Shown one piece after another: positions 8,501 through 16,097 of a DNA stretch of 64,000 nt (positions within the stretch are counted from its first letter, which is position 1; the number at the start of each line of letters is the position of its first letter). The notes under the pieces were generated by a model, which was not told the DNA's origin, ran no database searches, and saw only the letters and a program-made list of their open reading frames with translations. This DNA comes from Verrucomicrobiota bacterium (GTDB lineage: Bacteria; Verrucomicrobiota; Verrucomicrobiia; Opitutales; Opitutaceae): positions 203,678 to 267,677 of the forward strand of contig JADKHC010000003.1 of NCBI GenBank assembly GCA_016721945.1, in the 5' to 3' direction. Position numbers and translations under genes: made by a program.

Positions 8501-9439
8501 AATGCCGCGCGCGAGAGTCTGGAGCAGCAGTGCCTCATCCTGCGTGCGTCGCTGCTCGGTGATATCCAGCGTCGAAACAATGACGCGGCTCAGATCGCGT
8601 TTCGCACCGGCACACGCTGACCAGCAAAGGTGGATCTGGCGCGGTTCGCCCGCGAGCGTGCGCACGCTGGAATCGATCTCGAAACGCTCGGCACCTGTGG
8701 TGATGCACGTGAGTTGACGAAGCAGTGCGGTCGTGGAATCCAACGTGACGATACGATCAAGTCCGGCAAGTAGTTCCGCCTTGTCGCTAGCTCCATGAAA
8801 TCTCAGTGCCTCCCGGTTCACATCAAGGATGCGCACGCGCGCCACACAGGCCGCGAGCGCTTCGGGCCGGGTTGCGAAATATGCCTCAACCTCCTGCGCC
8901 GTACACCCCATCAGACCGAGGCTGCCCAGATACTCCCCCACGGCCGAAAAATCCTCTAACCATGTCGGCACCGGCAACGATTCGAAAAGCGTGGCCAGCC
9001 GCTGCTCGTTTTCCTGCCGGGCAACATCAGCTTCACGGCGTTCCGTGACGTCAGTAATGAATCCCTCAAGGGCGAGCAGTTGGCCACTCTCGCCGAACAC
9101 ACCACAACCCTGCTCATCGACCCAACGCTCAGCACCCGAGGCAGTGACGATCCGATAGGTCAGAGTAAAGCGCTCGCGCCTAGCCAGCGCAGCCTGGACT
9201 TCTTCCCATACGCGGTCGCGATCATCGGGATGAACAACATCGGCATAGTGCCGACGATGCTCATTGAAATCAGCCGCCGGATAGCCGGTGATCGCTAGGG
9301 TGCCTTCGCTGAAGAACTCAGCGCTCCAACGCTCGTCGTTGCGGCAGCGATAGACCAGCCCCGGGAGATTGCCAAGAAGCGTCTTCAGCATGCGACGAGA
9401 GTCGTCGACGGGCGGGAAAGTTTCGCGCTTGTTGGACAT
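5591..9439 (-). CDS. Hybrid histidine kinase with PAS and GAF sensor modules
   Basis: 1282 residues, no membrane segment, so a cytoplasmic sensor. Domain order from the sequence: PAS (about 15-135), PAS-like (150-295), GAF (300-465), PAS (470-595), GAF (600-780, rich in Cys/His in 'CAIHTPCLHVGECLCGHA' and 'CHDILHDHRCNRCECKD'), PAS (790-915), HisKA with phospho-acceptor His in 'GGVAHDFNNLL', HATPase_c ('VDTGCGIPPEVISRIF', 'GKGTGLGLATVFGI'), and a C-terminal receiver with acceptor Asp in 'LLLTDMIMPGG'. The Cys/His-dense GAF could bind a metal or redox cofactor. There is no adjacent response regulator; output may pass through the receiver to a remote partner. It is divergent from the DUF2249/nos region and shares its intergenic region with an FNR-type box. 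Confidence 0.9.
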   Translation of the reverse strand: MSNKRETFPPVDDSRRMLKTLLGNLPGLVYRCRNDERWSAEFFSEGTLAITGYPAADFNEHRRHYADVVHPDDRDRVWEEVQAALARRERFTLTYRIVTASGAERWVDEQGCGVFGESGQLLALEGFITDVTERREADVARQENEQRLATLFESLPVPTWLEDFSAVGEYLGSLGLMGCTAQEVEAYFATRPEALAACVARVRILDVNREALRFHGASDKAELLAGLDRIVTLDSTTALLRQLTCITTGAERFEIDSSVRTLAGEPRQIHLCWSACAGAKRDLSRVIVSTLDITEQRRTQDEALLLQTLARGIAEAEDESKALDFVLRHVCETAGWAFGEAWRPSPTSAGLQCDRVWSRATPGLEEFARLTRTCLFAPGEGLPGTVRAGAKPIWIEDVSQATNFPRREAAVQAGLKAALGVPVLAKGEIVLVLGFFLHEPRPRDQQFVSILSAAATQIGLLIERKRATDALVREQALAVSTLRSLPGVFYLFDAAGRLMRWNDNFARATGYAPDELRGKTPFDFLAPEEHVLVSERITEVFAKGHSAVEATLLARDGTRTPYYFTGERVELDGQPHLVGSGFDLSSLRQARESLTRSLEEFASLHSLGRQLVVEPDLAHLISAAIKAAVVSTKADFVVLFRHGPDGLTPLGSGPADAVRCAIHTPCLHVGECLCGHAASQRTPHYCHDILHDHRCNRCECKDAGLRSFASLPLLVEGELIGVLGLGSVAVRDFSGQSLFLEAIASTISLSLRNANLLEQVRQHATELERESEGRRKAEAAMRLQASALEATANAIMITDRDGLIQWVNPAWTRLTGYPAAEVIGQNPRILKSGRQDQAFYAGFWSRILSGEVVQGVVVNRRKDGTLYHEHETITPLTDAAGRITHFIAIKQDITEQLALEEQLRQSQKMDAIGQLAGGVAHDFNNLLTVIQGNASIARMSDATDGERLAALDDIGSATARAATLTRQLLAFSRRQEIQPRTLDLNEAVTGITRMLQRLIGEDVQLLLRLHSRPVFVRADPGMIDQVLMNLAVNARDAMPSGGELTIATCLVQPGGERHHRHPEMLPTTQACLRVVDTGCGIPPEVISRIFEPFFTTKGPGKGTGLGLATVFGIVRQHGGFIDVTSEPGAGTTFEVLLPLDESNSTNEAMGVSRDTPTANGETILVVEDEDAVRRLTVRMLETHGYLVLDAPDGPTALQIAAAHPEIDLLLTDMIMPGGLDGQQVANRIRENRPGLPVVFMSGYTPDRIRRDQNCESNCTHLEKPFTAGELFCCVSASLDICA

Positions 9440-9535
9440 AAAGCATCAGGCGAAGTTATGCCTGCATGCGAAGCGTATAAAACTGCATACTCCCAAACGT
9501 TTTTCAATAACAAGGCCCTAAATTAACCAGCCGAG

Positions 9536-9577
9536 TTGACCTGCATCAACGCGCACAACGGCCTTTCGCGTTATAAT
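9536..9577 (+). promoter_or_regulatory. FNR-type class II promoter for the DUF2249 genes
   Basis: TTGAC-CTGC-ATCAA at 9536-9549 matches the FNR/DNR consensus TTGAT-N4-ATCAA. A perfect TATAAT follows at 9572-9577 after 22 bp, placing the site centre at -41.5 from a start near 9584. The same spacing recurs before the nos operon and the CopD-like gene. The box could also influence the divergent kinase gene. Confidence 0.75.
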
Positions 9578-9584
9578 CGCGCCC

Positions 9585-9881
9585 ATGAAAGGAGAACTGC
9601 CCTCGCCGCAAACCCACCTTGATCGCACCACGGCCACCTCCGGTCCGTGCCCCACGGAACTCGACGCACGCGCGTCTGCGCCACCAATCCTTCTCGACGC
9701 CATCCTCAACGCACTCGCGGCCATTCCCTCCGGGACTCCACAGTTTGTTCGCACGAGAATGATGCCCAGCGAACTTCTGCGCGCTCTGGCGACACACAGC
9801 GTCACCGCAGAGACCACCGAACTTCCCGATGGAAGCTGGAGAACGCTACTGCGCCGTTCAACACCTTCCCGATCACTTTGA
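9585..9881 (+). CDS. DUF2249-like small protein
   Basis: 98 residues. The C-terminal 65 residues follow the DUF2249/TusA-like pattern: a helix 'ILLDAILNALAAIP', a strand, 'PSELLRALATHSVTAETTEL', and 'DGSWRTLLRR', which parallels the end of the better-matched DUF2249 gene 25 bp downstream. The predicted transcription start (about 9584) is one base before the ATG, so the mRNA would be leaderless. An AAAGGAGA stretch lies just inside the frame, so an alternative downstream start is possible. Small DUF2249 proteins are common near denitrification genes and have no settled function. It is co-transcribed with the next gene. Confidence 0.6.
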   Translation: MKGELPSPQTHLDRTTATSGPCPTELDARASAPPILLDAILNALAAIPSGTPQFVRTRMMPSELLRALATHSVTAETTELPDGSWRTLLRRSTPSRSL

Positions 9882-9905
9882 TCCAACCGTATAAAAATCA
9901 AAACA

Positions 9906-10190
9906 ATGAATACACCTGCATCCCAACCAACCGACGACGCCAACGCCGTGTTTGATGTTCGGCCGATCCCAAGCCGCGTAAAGCACGCCCAGATTTTCCA
10001 ACGCTGGCTCGATCTACTGGTTGGTCACTACTTTGTGCTGCTCAACGATCACGACCCCGTGCCGCTCCGCTACCAATTTGAAGCCGAGTTCCCCGGCGCA
10101 TTTAGTTGGGAATACCTCGAGAAAGGTCCGGATGAATTCCGTGTTAAGATAACAAAGCTGCGGGCGGTCACGGCTCCGGTCGCACACTAA
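9906..10190 (+). CDS. DUF2249 domain protein
   Basis: 94 residues. It shows the DUF2249 hallmarks in order: 'FDVRPIPSRVKHAQIF', 'YFVLLNDHDPVPLRYQFEAE', and 'FSWEYLEKGPDEFRVKI'. Members are small cytoplasmic proteins with a TusA/SirA-like fold, often located near nitric oxide or nitrous oxide metabolism genes; their biochemical role is not established. It follows the related 98-residue gene by 24 nt under the same FNR-type promoter, supporting expression under oxygen limitation or nitrogen oxides. Confidence 0.85.
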   Translation: MNTPASQPTDDANAVFDVRPIPSRVKHAQIFQRWLDLLVGHYFVLLNDHDPVPLRYQFEAEFPGAFSWEYLEKGPDEFRVKITKLRAVTAPVAH

Positions 10191-10488
10191 CAAGTGCCTT
10201 GAGCCAAAACCTCCGGTGTGTGCCGGTGCCCACAACAGCGTGACCGGCCGCAGCCTCGATCGGACGGATGTCGGCCCCTGCCCATTGATTCCCAGAACGC
10301 CATACTGCCCGACCTCCACCAGCCCACCCTCAACGATTCGTCGCGGCGGAGAAACCTCTCGCGCCTCAATCGCCGGGCGCGTTGGACTCTTGCCCCGCTG
10401 CATCGGCCGGCGCAACGCTCCGGCAATGCAAGGTACGTGGCCGAAAATCTGCCGCAAAAGCCGGAATAATCGACCGCGCAGGAAATCC

Positions 10489-10530
10489 TTGATCCGCGTC
10501 AAAGCCAAACGGACGCCATTAGGATAGAAA
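10489..10530 (+). promoter_or_regulatory. FNR-type class II promoter of the nos operon
   Basis: TTGAT-CCGC-GTCAA at 10489-10502 is followed after 22 bp by the -10 candidate TAGAAA (10525-10530), giving -41.5 geometry and a start near 10537. That lies after the ATG at 10531 and so favours the ATG at 10543 for the cytochrome gene. The rest of the 10191-10542 gap shows nothing I can name on either strand. Confidence 0.7.
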
Positions 10531-10542
10531 ATGCTGCTCACC

Positions 10543-11055
10543 ATGAATCCTCATACCTCGGCATCTTCATCCAATTACTCAATATTGCGCTCCTTCGCTG
10601 CCATTTCATTGGCCGCTGCACTGGCGTTTTCCCTGACCGGTTGTGGCTCCAAAGAAGCTGCCGAGCAGGAAGCCAAGCAGGCTCCCTCTCCCTCGGACCT
10701 CGCCCAAAACCAGCCCGAGACACACGGCACCGAGGTGAAGTCCGTCGAGCTCACCACCCCGCTCAAGCAGGACTGGGTCACCGCCGGCAAGGGCGTCTAC
10801 GACATGAAGTGCCTCGCCTGCCATAAACTGACCGCTGATAAACTTGTCGGTCCCGGCTGGGCCGGCGTGACGAAGCGCCGCCAGCCCGTCTGGGTCATGA
10901 ACATGATCCTCAACGTCGACATGATGCTCGAAAAAGACCCCGAGGCCCAGAAGCTCCTCGAACTTTGCATGGTCCGCATGCCGAACCAAAATCTAACGCC
11001 CGAGGAGGCCCGCAGTGTCCTCGAATTCATGCGCAGCAACGACGGCGAGAAATAA
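10543..11055 (+). CDS. Lipoprotein cytochrome c of the nos cluster
   Basis: About 170 residues from ATG 10543; an ATG at 10531 precedes the predicted transcription start. The N-terminus is a signal peptide ending in the lipobox L-T-G-C ('FSLTGCGSK'), so the protein is membrane-anchored on the periplasmic side. A linker rich in Glu/Gln/Ala is followed by one heme c motif, C-L-A-C-H, near residue 95, and a distal Met probably in 'LCMVRMPNQNLTPEEA'. It is the first gene of the nos operon, 43 bp before nosZ. Single-heme cytochromes in this position are known in clade II nos clusters and are thought to deliver electrons to NosZ in place of the NosR route, which is absent here. Confidence 0.85.
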   Translation: MNPHTSASSSNYSILRSFAAISLAAALAFSLTGCGSKEAAEQEAKQAPSPSDLAQNQPETHGTEVKSVELTTPLKQDWVTAGKGVYDMKCLACHKLTADKLVGPGWAGVTKRRQPVWVMNMILNVDMMLEKDPEAQKLLELCMVRMPNQNLTPEEARSVLEFMRSNDGEK

Positions 11056-11098
11056 GCCGCAACTTTTGTTCTACAACCAAATCAACCCCTTAATCGAA

Positions 11099-13084
11099 AT
11101 GAACAAACGGTTCCTCCTTCTCGCCGGCCTCGCAGCCATCACCGGTGCCGGCCTCCTCACCGGTTGCAAGCCCAAGCAGCTCATCGCCCCCGTCCAAAGC
11201 GGCGTTGCCGAAAAAGTATACGTCGCCCCCGGCAAGTACGACGAATTCTACAACATCGTCTCCGGCGGCTTCAGCGGCGGCGTTGCCATCTACGGCCTGC
11301 CTTCCGGCCGCCTTTTCCGCCAGATCCCCGTGTTTGCCCAGCATCCGGAATCTGGATACGGCTACAGCGAGGAGACGAAGCCCATGCTCAACACCTCCTA
11401 TGGCACGCAGGTCTGGGATGACCAGCACCACGTCGGCCTCTCCACCACCAACGGCGAGCACGACGGCCGCTGGATCTTCGCCAACTCCAACAACAGCCCC
11501 CGCGTCGCCCGCATCAGCCTCGAAACCTTCCGCACCGAAGAGATCATCGAAATCCCCAACAGCTCCGGCAACCACTCCTCGCCCTTCCTCACGGAAAACA
11601 CCGAGTACGCTGTCGCTGGCACCCGGTTCGCCTATCCGCTCGACGACGAGGGCTCCAATCCCGATGTTCCGATCGCCAGCTTCAAGGACACCTTCAAGAG
11701 CGTCATCAGCATGGTCGCCGTCGAGCCCAAGACCGGCCGCCTCAGCATCGGCTTCCAAATTCTCCTCCCCGGCATCGACATCGATCTCGCCCGCGCCGGC
11801 AAAAAGAAATCCCACGACTGGATTTTCTTCTCCTGCTACAACAGCGAACAGGCCCACACGCTCCTCGAGGTCAATGCCTCCCAGAAGGACAAGGACTTCA
11901 TCGTCGCGATCAACTGGAAGAAGTGCGAAGAGTACGTGAAGGCCGGTAAGGGCCGCAAGTCCCGCAACCCCTACGCCCACAACGTCTGGGACGAACATAC
12001 CCACAGCGCCAAATCCACCATCCTCAACGAGGTCACGATTCTCGACCCGACCGAACTGAAGGATATCGTCTATTTGATGCCCTGCCCGAAGTCGCCCCAC
12101 GGCTGCGACACCGACCCGACCGGCAGCTACATCATCGGCAGCGGCAAACTCGCCGCCATCATCCCTGTGTTCTCCTTTGACAAAATGCTGAAGGCCATCG
12201 CCGACAAAAATCACGAAGGCGAATTCTGCGGCCTGCCCGTGCTCAAGTACGAGTCCGTCCTCCACGGCGAAGTCAAGAAGCCCGGCCTCGGGCCGTTACA
12301 CACCGAGTTTGACGGCAAGGGCAACGCCTACACTTCCTTCTTCGTCACCTCTGAAATCGTGAAGTGGAACATCGAGACGCTTCAGGTCGTCGATCGCGCG
12401 CCTACCTACTACTCGGTCGGCCACATGACCGTCCCCGGATCTGCGACCGTCAAGCCCCACGGCAAATACGCCATCGCCTACAACAAGATCACCAAGGACC
12501 GCTACCTCCCGACCGGCCCCGAGCTCACCCAGTCCGCGCAGCTCTACGACATCTCGGGCGACAAGATGAAACTCCTCCTCGACTTCCCGACCGTCGGCGA
12601 GCCGCACTACGCCGAGGCCATCCCCGCCGCGTTGGTGAAACCCAAGTCCAAGAAATTCTACAAAATCGAGGCCAACAACCATCCATACGTCACCAAGAGC
12701 GAGAAAGACGCCCGCGTCGTCCGCGAGGGCAACGTCGTTCACGTCTACATGACCGCGATCCGCTCCCACCTCGCCCCCGACAACATCGAAGGCGTCAAGA
12801 TCGGCGACGAAGTTTACTTCCACGTCACCAACCTCGAACAAGACTGGGACGTCCCGCACGGCTTCGCCGTCAAGGGTTCTGGCAACGCCGAACTTCTCAT
12901 CATGCCCGGCGAAACCGCCACGCTGAAATACGTGCCCGGCCGCGTCGGCATCGCTCCGTTCTACTGCACGGATTTCTGCTCCGCGCTCCACCAGGAAATG
13001 CAGGGCTACCTCCGCGTCTCGCCTGCTGGCTCCGATGTCCCGTTGAAGTTCGGCATCGGCGAAACGGCTCCTACCGCCAAATAA
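11099..13084 (+). CDS. nosZ: Nitrous oxide reductase, clade II (atypical)
   Basis: 661 residues. Reduces N2O to N2 using the CuZ and CuA centres in the periplasm. The start at 11099 gives a Sec-type signal with a lipobox, 'GAGLLTGCKPKQ' (Cys23), rather than the Tat signal of clade I enzymes. The beta-propeller has CuZ-type histidines, for example 'DDQHHVGLSTTNGEHDGRW'. The C-terminal cupredoxin domain carries the CuA ligands in 'DVPHGFAV' and 'CTDFCSALHQEMQGYL'. Gene order (cytochrome c, nosZ, membrane protein, nosL, nosD, nosF, nosY) is that of clade II clusters. Electrons are likely supplied by the upstream lipoprotein cytochrome. The lipobox predicts a membrane-tethered enzyme. Confidence 0.95.
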   Translation: MNKRFLLLAGLAAITGAGLLTGCKPKQLIAPVQSGVAEKVYVAPGKYDEFYNIVSGGFSGGVAIYGLPSGRLFRQIPVFAQHPESGYGYSEETKPMLNTSYGTQVWDDQHHVGLSTTNGEHDGRWIFANSNNSPRVARISLETFRTEEIIEIPNSSGNHSSPFLTENTEYAVAGTRFAYPLDDEGSNPDVPIASFKDTFKSVISMVAVEPKTGRLSIGFQILLPGIDIDLARAGKKKSHDWIFFSCYNSEQAHTLLEVNASQKDKDFIVAINWKKCEEYVKAGKGRKSRNPYAHNVWDEHTHSAKSTILNEVTILDPTELKDIVYLMPCPKSPHGCDTDPTGSYIIGSGKLAAIIPVFSFDKMLKAIADKNHEGEFCGLPVLKYESVLHGEVKKPGLGPLHTEFDGKGNAYTSFFVTSEIVKWNIETLQVVDRAPTYYSVGHMTVPGSATVKPHGKYAIAYNKITKDRYLPTGPELTQSAQLYDISGDKMKLLLDFPTVGEPHYAEAIPAALVKPKSKKFYKIEANNHPYVTKSEKDARVVREGNVVHVYMTAIRSHLAPDNIEGVKIGDEVYFHVTNLEQDWDVPHGFAVKGSGNAELLIMPGETATLKYVPGRVGIAPFYCTDFCSALHQEMQGYLRVSPAGSDVPLKFGIGETAPTAK

Positions 13085-13173
13085 TATCCGCCCGACGATT
13101 TCCTCCTTCCCTGTGACGCTGCGCGCCATGCGCAGCCGCAGGGGAGGGGATTTCGTCGCATCCCCATCGCCCC

Positions 13174-13761
13174 ATGCAACCCCTCCGTCTCTCTACGCGC
13201 CTCTTGCTCGCACTCGCGACACTCTCGCTCGTTGCCACATATTTCCTGCCCCTGTGGGAAATCCAGCTCTGGGCGCCGCAGTATCCGGAGGGGCTCAACA
13301 TGAAGATGTGGCTCAACCGCATCACCGGCGATTGCGACATCATCAACGGCGTCAATCACTACATCGGCATGAAGACGATCAAGGCCGAGATGTTCCCCGA
13401 GTTTAAGTACATGGTTTACCTCGTCGGCGTCATTATCGCGATCGGCTTCCTCCCCGTCGTCCTTGGCCGCCGTCGCTGGCTCATGGTGTTCGTCGCCACC
13501 CTCATTCTCGCCGCCGTCGCCGGCATGGGCGACTACTGGCGCTGGAGCCAGGACTACGGCACCAACCTCAGCCCCAAGGCCGCCATCAGTATCCCCGGCA
13601 TGAGCTACTCGCCGCCTATCATCGGCTACAAAAGCATTCTCAACTTCGTCGCGTACTCCGGCCCCGACCGCGGCGGTTGGATCTTTATCGTGGTTGGAGT
13701 CGTCGCCGTCGGCCTGCTCACCACGGAAATCTGGCTCGACCGCCGCCAGCTGAAAAAATGA
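13174..13761 (+). CDS. nosB: NosB-like membrane protein of clade II nos clusters
   Basis: 195 residues with four hydrophobic helices: about 8-25, 88-107, 112-130 and 165-185. Between helices 1 and 2 is a periplasmic loop with 'PEGLNMKMWLNRITGDCD' and 'INGVNHYIGMKTI', conserved features of the small membrane protein found directly downstream of clade II nosZ and called NosB. Its function is unproven; a role in electron transfer or copper-site assembly has been suggested for its position. It follows nosZ by 89 bp and overlaps nosL by ATGA. Identification rests on context and general sequence resemblance. Confidence 0.75.
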   Translation: MQPLRLSTRLLLALATLSLVATYFLPLWEIQLWAPQYPEGLNMKMWLNRITGDCDIINGVNHYIGMKTIKAEMFPEFKYMVYLVGVIIAIGFLPVVLGRRRWLMVFVATLILAAVAGMGDYWRWSQDYGTNLSPKAAISIPGMSYSPPIIGYKSILNFVAYSGPDRGGWIFIVVGVVAVGLLTTEIWLDRRQLKK

Positions 13762-14264
13762 AACGCTCCCGCAAATTTTCCCCGGCCACGCTCGCACTCG
13801 CTGCTCTCGTCGCCCTCGCCGGTTGCGGCGATACGCAGCCTAAGGCTATCAACTACGGCCGCGACGAATGCGCCGAGTGCAAGATGACCCTCGTCAACCA
13901 ACGCTACGGCGCCGAGCTCATTTCCGCCAAAGGCAAGGTCTTCAAATTCGACGACCTCAACTGCCTCCTCGCTTTCGAAAAAAAGAACGCCGCCGGCCCC
14001 GCGCCGCAAGCCTACGTCGTCGACTGTAATCGCCCAAACCAGTTTCTATCCTCCGATCAGGCCATTCTTCTTCAACACGACGGACTGCGCACCCCGATGG
14101 GCAGCCGCTTCGCCGCCTTCGCCAGCGAAACCGAACTCGAAACCGCCCGCACCCAGCTCGGCGGTGCCGGCAAGACGCTCCGCTGGCCCGACCTACTGCG
14201 TCCCCCGTCCGCCGAAAAAACCGCCGCCTGCACCACCTGTTGCAGCGCTGAAAAAAAGCCCTGA
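13758..14264 (+). CDS. nosL: NosL copper-chaperone lipoprotein
   Basis: 168 residues from ATG 13758, which overlaps the nosB-like stop (ATGA). An N-terminal lipoprotein signal ends in 'ALVALAGCGD'. The NosL core contains 'CAECKMTLVNQRYGAELI', where Cys and Met ligands bind Cu(I), then 'GKVFKFDDLNCLLAFE'. NosL delivers copper for NosZ CuZ assembly on the periplasmic side. The C-terminal tail is unusual: 'KTAACTTCCSAEKK' adds four cysteines that might give an extra metal site. Its stop overlaps the nosD start by one base (TGATG). Confidence 0.9.
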   Translation: MKRSRKFSPATLALAALVALAGCGDTQPKAINYGRDECAECKMTLVNQRYGAELISAKGKVFKFDDLNCLLAFEKKNAAGPAPQAYVVDCNRPNQFLSSDQAILLQHDGLRTPMGSRFAAFASETELETARTQLGGAGKTLRWPDLLRPPSAEKTAACTTCCSAEKKP

Positions 14265-15499
14265 TGTGCCGCCTGTTCCAACATGTGCTCCTCTGCCTCG
14301 CGCCGGTCGCGCTGACGGCGGCGGATTTGCATGTTGGCTCTGGCCAGACGTTCGGCACCGTGCGCGCCGCGCTCGCCGCCGCCACCGCGGGTGACACCGT
14401 CATCGTCCACGCCGGCGTTTACCGCGAGGGCAGTCTCGTGGTGGATAAATCCGTCACACTCACTGGCCTCGACCGCCCGCATCTCGACGGCGAGGGCCGC
14501 CACGAAGTCCTCACCATCGCCGCACCGCACGTCACCGTGCGCGGCTTTGACATCGCGCACAGCGGCAATGGCACGCTCACCGACGTCGCCGGTATCAAAA
14601 TCGCGAATACGCACCACGCTGTCATCGAGCGAAACCGCGTCGAAGATTGCAGCTTCGGTATCTACCTTTCGAAGAGCCACGACAGCGTCATCCGCCACAA
14701 CGAGGTTCGCGGCTCGCAGACCCGCGCCGAATCCAACGGCAACGGCATCCATGCCTGGTCCTGCGAGCGCATTGAGATATCCGACAACCGCGTCGTCACT
14801 CACCGCGACGGCATCTACCTCGAATTCGCGACCGACTCAGCCACCACCCGCAACACCGTCGAGGACAACCTCCGCTACGGCCTGCACTTCATGTTTTCTC
14901 ACCGCAACCGCTATCGCGAAAACACCTTCCTCCGCAACGGCGCCGGCGTCGCCGTCATGTATTCCCGCGAGGTTCACATGGAGTCCAACCACTTCGCCCA
15001 CAGCTGGGGTGCCGCCGCGTACGGGCTTTTGCTGAAGGACATGTCCGACAGCCGCATCGTCGGAAACACCTTCGATCACAACTCCACCGCCGTCACCATG
15101 CAGAACTCCAACCGCATGGTTTTCGAGCGAAACGAATTTCGCGCCAACGGCTGGGCGCTCCAGGTCCAGTCCAGCTGCAACGACAACGCCTTTACCGGTA
15201 ATAACTTTCTCGGCAACTCCTTCGACCTCGCCACCAACGGCCAACTCGAGCTCAACCGCTTCGAGGGCAATTACTGGGACAAAGCCGAGTCCTACGATCT
15301 CAACCGCGACGGTGTCGCCGACACGCCGTACCGCCCCGTCAGCCTCTTCGCCATGCTCGTCGAACGCATGCCGTCCTCGCTCCTCCTGCTCCGCAGCCCG
15401 CTCGTGCATTTCCTCGATCGCGCTGAACGCATCATTCCCTCGCTCACGCCCGACCGCCTCATCGATCTCAAACCCGCCATGCGCCCCCTTTCACTCTGA
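14264..15499 (+). CDS. nosD: NosD periplasmic maturation protein
   Basis: 411 residues with an N-terminal signal peptide ('HVLLCLAPVALTAA'). The rest is a right-handed parallel beta-helix of the carbohydrate-binding/CASH type, seen as repeated 'GI..', 'N.V..C' and 'NRYRENTF' turns from about residue 70 to 340, typical of NosD. The C-terminal part 'ALPRRMPSSLLLLRSPL'-like region (SSLLLLRSPLVHFLDRAER) is also typical. NosD works with the NosFY ABC transporter to supply sulfur or otherwise mature CuZ in the periplasm. Position between nosL and the fasciclin gene, with translational coupling to nosL. Confidence 0.9.
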   Translation: MCRLFQHVLLCLAPVALTAADLHVGSGQTFGTVRAALAAATAGDTVIVHAGVYREGSLVVDKSVTLTGLDRPHLDGEGRHEVLTIAAPHVTVRGFDIAHSGNGTLTDVAGIKIANTHHAVIERNRVEDCSFGIYLSKSHDSVIRHNEVRGSQTRAESNGNGIHAWSCERIEISDNRVVTHRDGIYLEFATDSATTRNTVEDNLRYGLHFMFSHRNRYRENTFLRNGAGVAVMYSREVHMESNHFAHSWGAAAYGLLLKDMSDSRIVGNTFDHNSTAVTMQNSNRMVFERNEFRANGWALQVQSSCNDNAFTGNNFLGNSFDLATNGQLELNRFEGNYWDKAESYDLNRDGVADTPYRPVSLFAMLVERMPSSLLLLRSPLVHFLDRAERIIPSLTPDRLIDLKPAMRPLSL

Positions 15500-15501
15500 C
15501 C

Positions 15502-16068
15502 ATGAAAACATCCCAACTCCTCCTCGTCTCGCTCGCCTTGGTCCTTGGCGCTTGTTCCCGCCAGGAAACCGCTCCCGCCGCCTCCGCTGATTCGTCCGCC
15601 GCCGCGCCCGATGGCGGTGGCCAGTCCGCCGTCGCCGACGACGATTCCCAGAAGGACATCGTCAAGGTCGCCGTCGGCAGCAAAGACCACACCACGCTCG
15701 TCGTCGCCGTCAAAGCCGCCGAGCTCGTCGACGTGCTCGCCAACACCGGCCCGTTCACCGTTTTCGCCCCCACCAACGCCGCCTTTGACAAACTCCCCGC
15801 CGGCACCGTCGCCGAACTGGTGAAACCCGCCAAGAAGGAAGACCTTCGCAATATCCTCCAGTACCACGTCGCCGTTGCCGTCTACAAACCTGAGATGCTC
15901 AAGGACGGGCAGACCCTCAATATGGCCAACGGCGACAACGTCAAAATCTCCGTCAAGGACGGCAAGATCGTGCTCAACGGCACCGCCACCGTCGTCGGCT
16001 CCGTGCCCGCTTCCAACGGCATCATCCACGTAATCGACACCGTGCTCTTGCCCCCGCCCGCAAAGTAA
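15502..16068 (+). CDS. Fasciclin (FAS1) domain lipoprotein within the nos operon
   Basis: 188 residues. The signal peptide has a lipobox, 'LALVLGACSRQ'. An Ala/Asp/Ser-rich linker (about 20-55) leads into one FAS1 domain (60-185) with the family H1 motif 'FTVFAPTNAAFDKLP' and H2 motif 'ASNGIIHVIDTVLLP'. FAS1 domains mediate protein or surface interactions. The gene starts 2 bp after nosD and 29 bp before nosF, so it is embedded in the operon. A FAS1 protein is not part of the canonical NosZ maturation set; it may act as a scaffold for NosZ or NosD at the outer face of the membrane. Function inferred from context only. Confidence 0.85.
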   Translation: MKTSQLLLVSLALVLGACSRQETAPAASADSSAAAPDGGGQSAVADDDSQKDIVKVAVGSKDHTTLVVAVKAAELVDVLANTGPFTVFAPTNAAFDKLPAGTVAELVKPAKKEDLRNILQYHVAVAVYKPEMLKDGQTLNMANGDNVKISVKDGKIVLNGTATVVGSVPASNGIIHVIDTVLLPPPAK

Positions 16069-16097
16069 CTTGCTTCACGGCGTCCCACGCCTCCCGC

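Noticed and set aside
10014..10544. 176-codon open frame on the minus strand between DUF2249 and the nos cytochrome
   Set aside because: Half of it is the antiphase of the DUF2249 gene, and the rest has no recognisable pattern; it also runs against an FNR-type promoter.
11090..12265. Long minus-strand open frame (391 codons) opposite nosZ
   Set aside because: Shadow of a high-GC gene; Val/Gly/Asp-rich composition and no domain.
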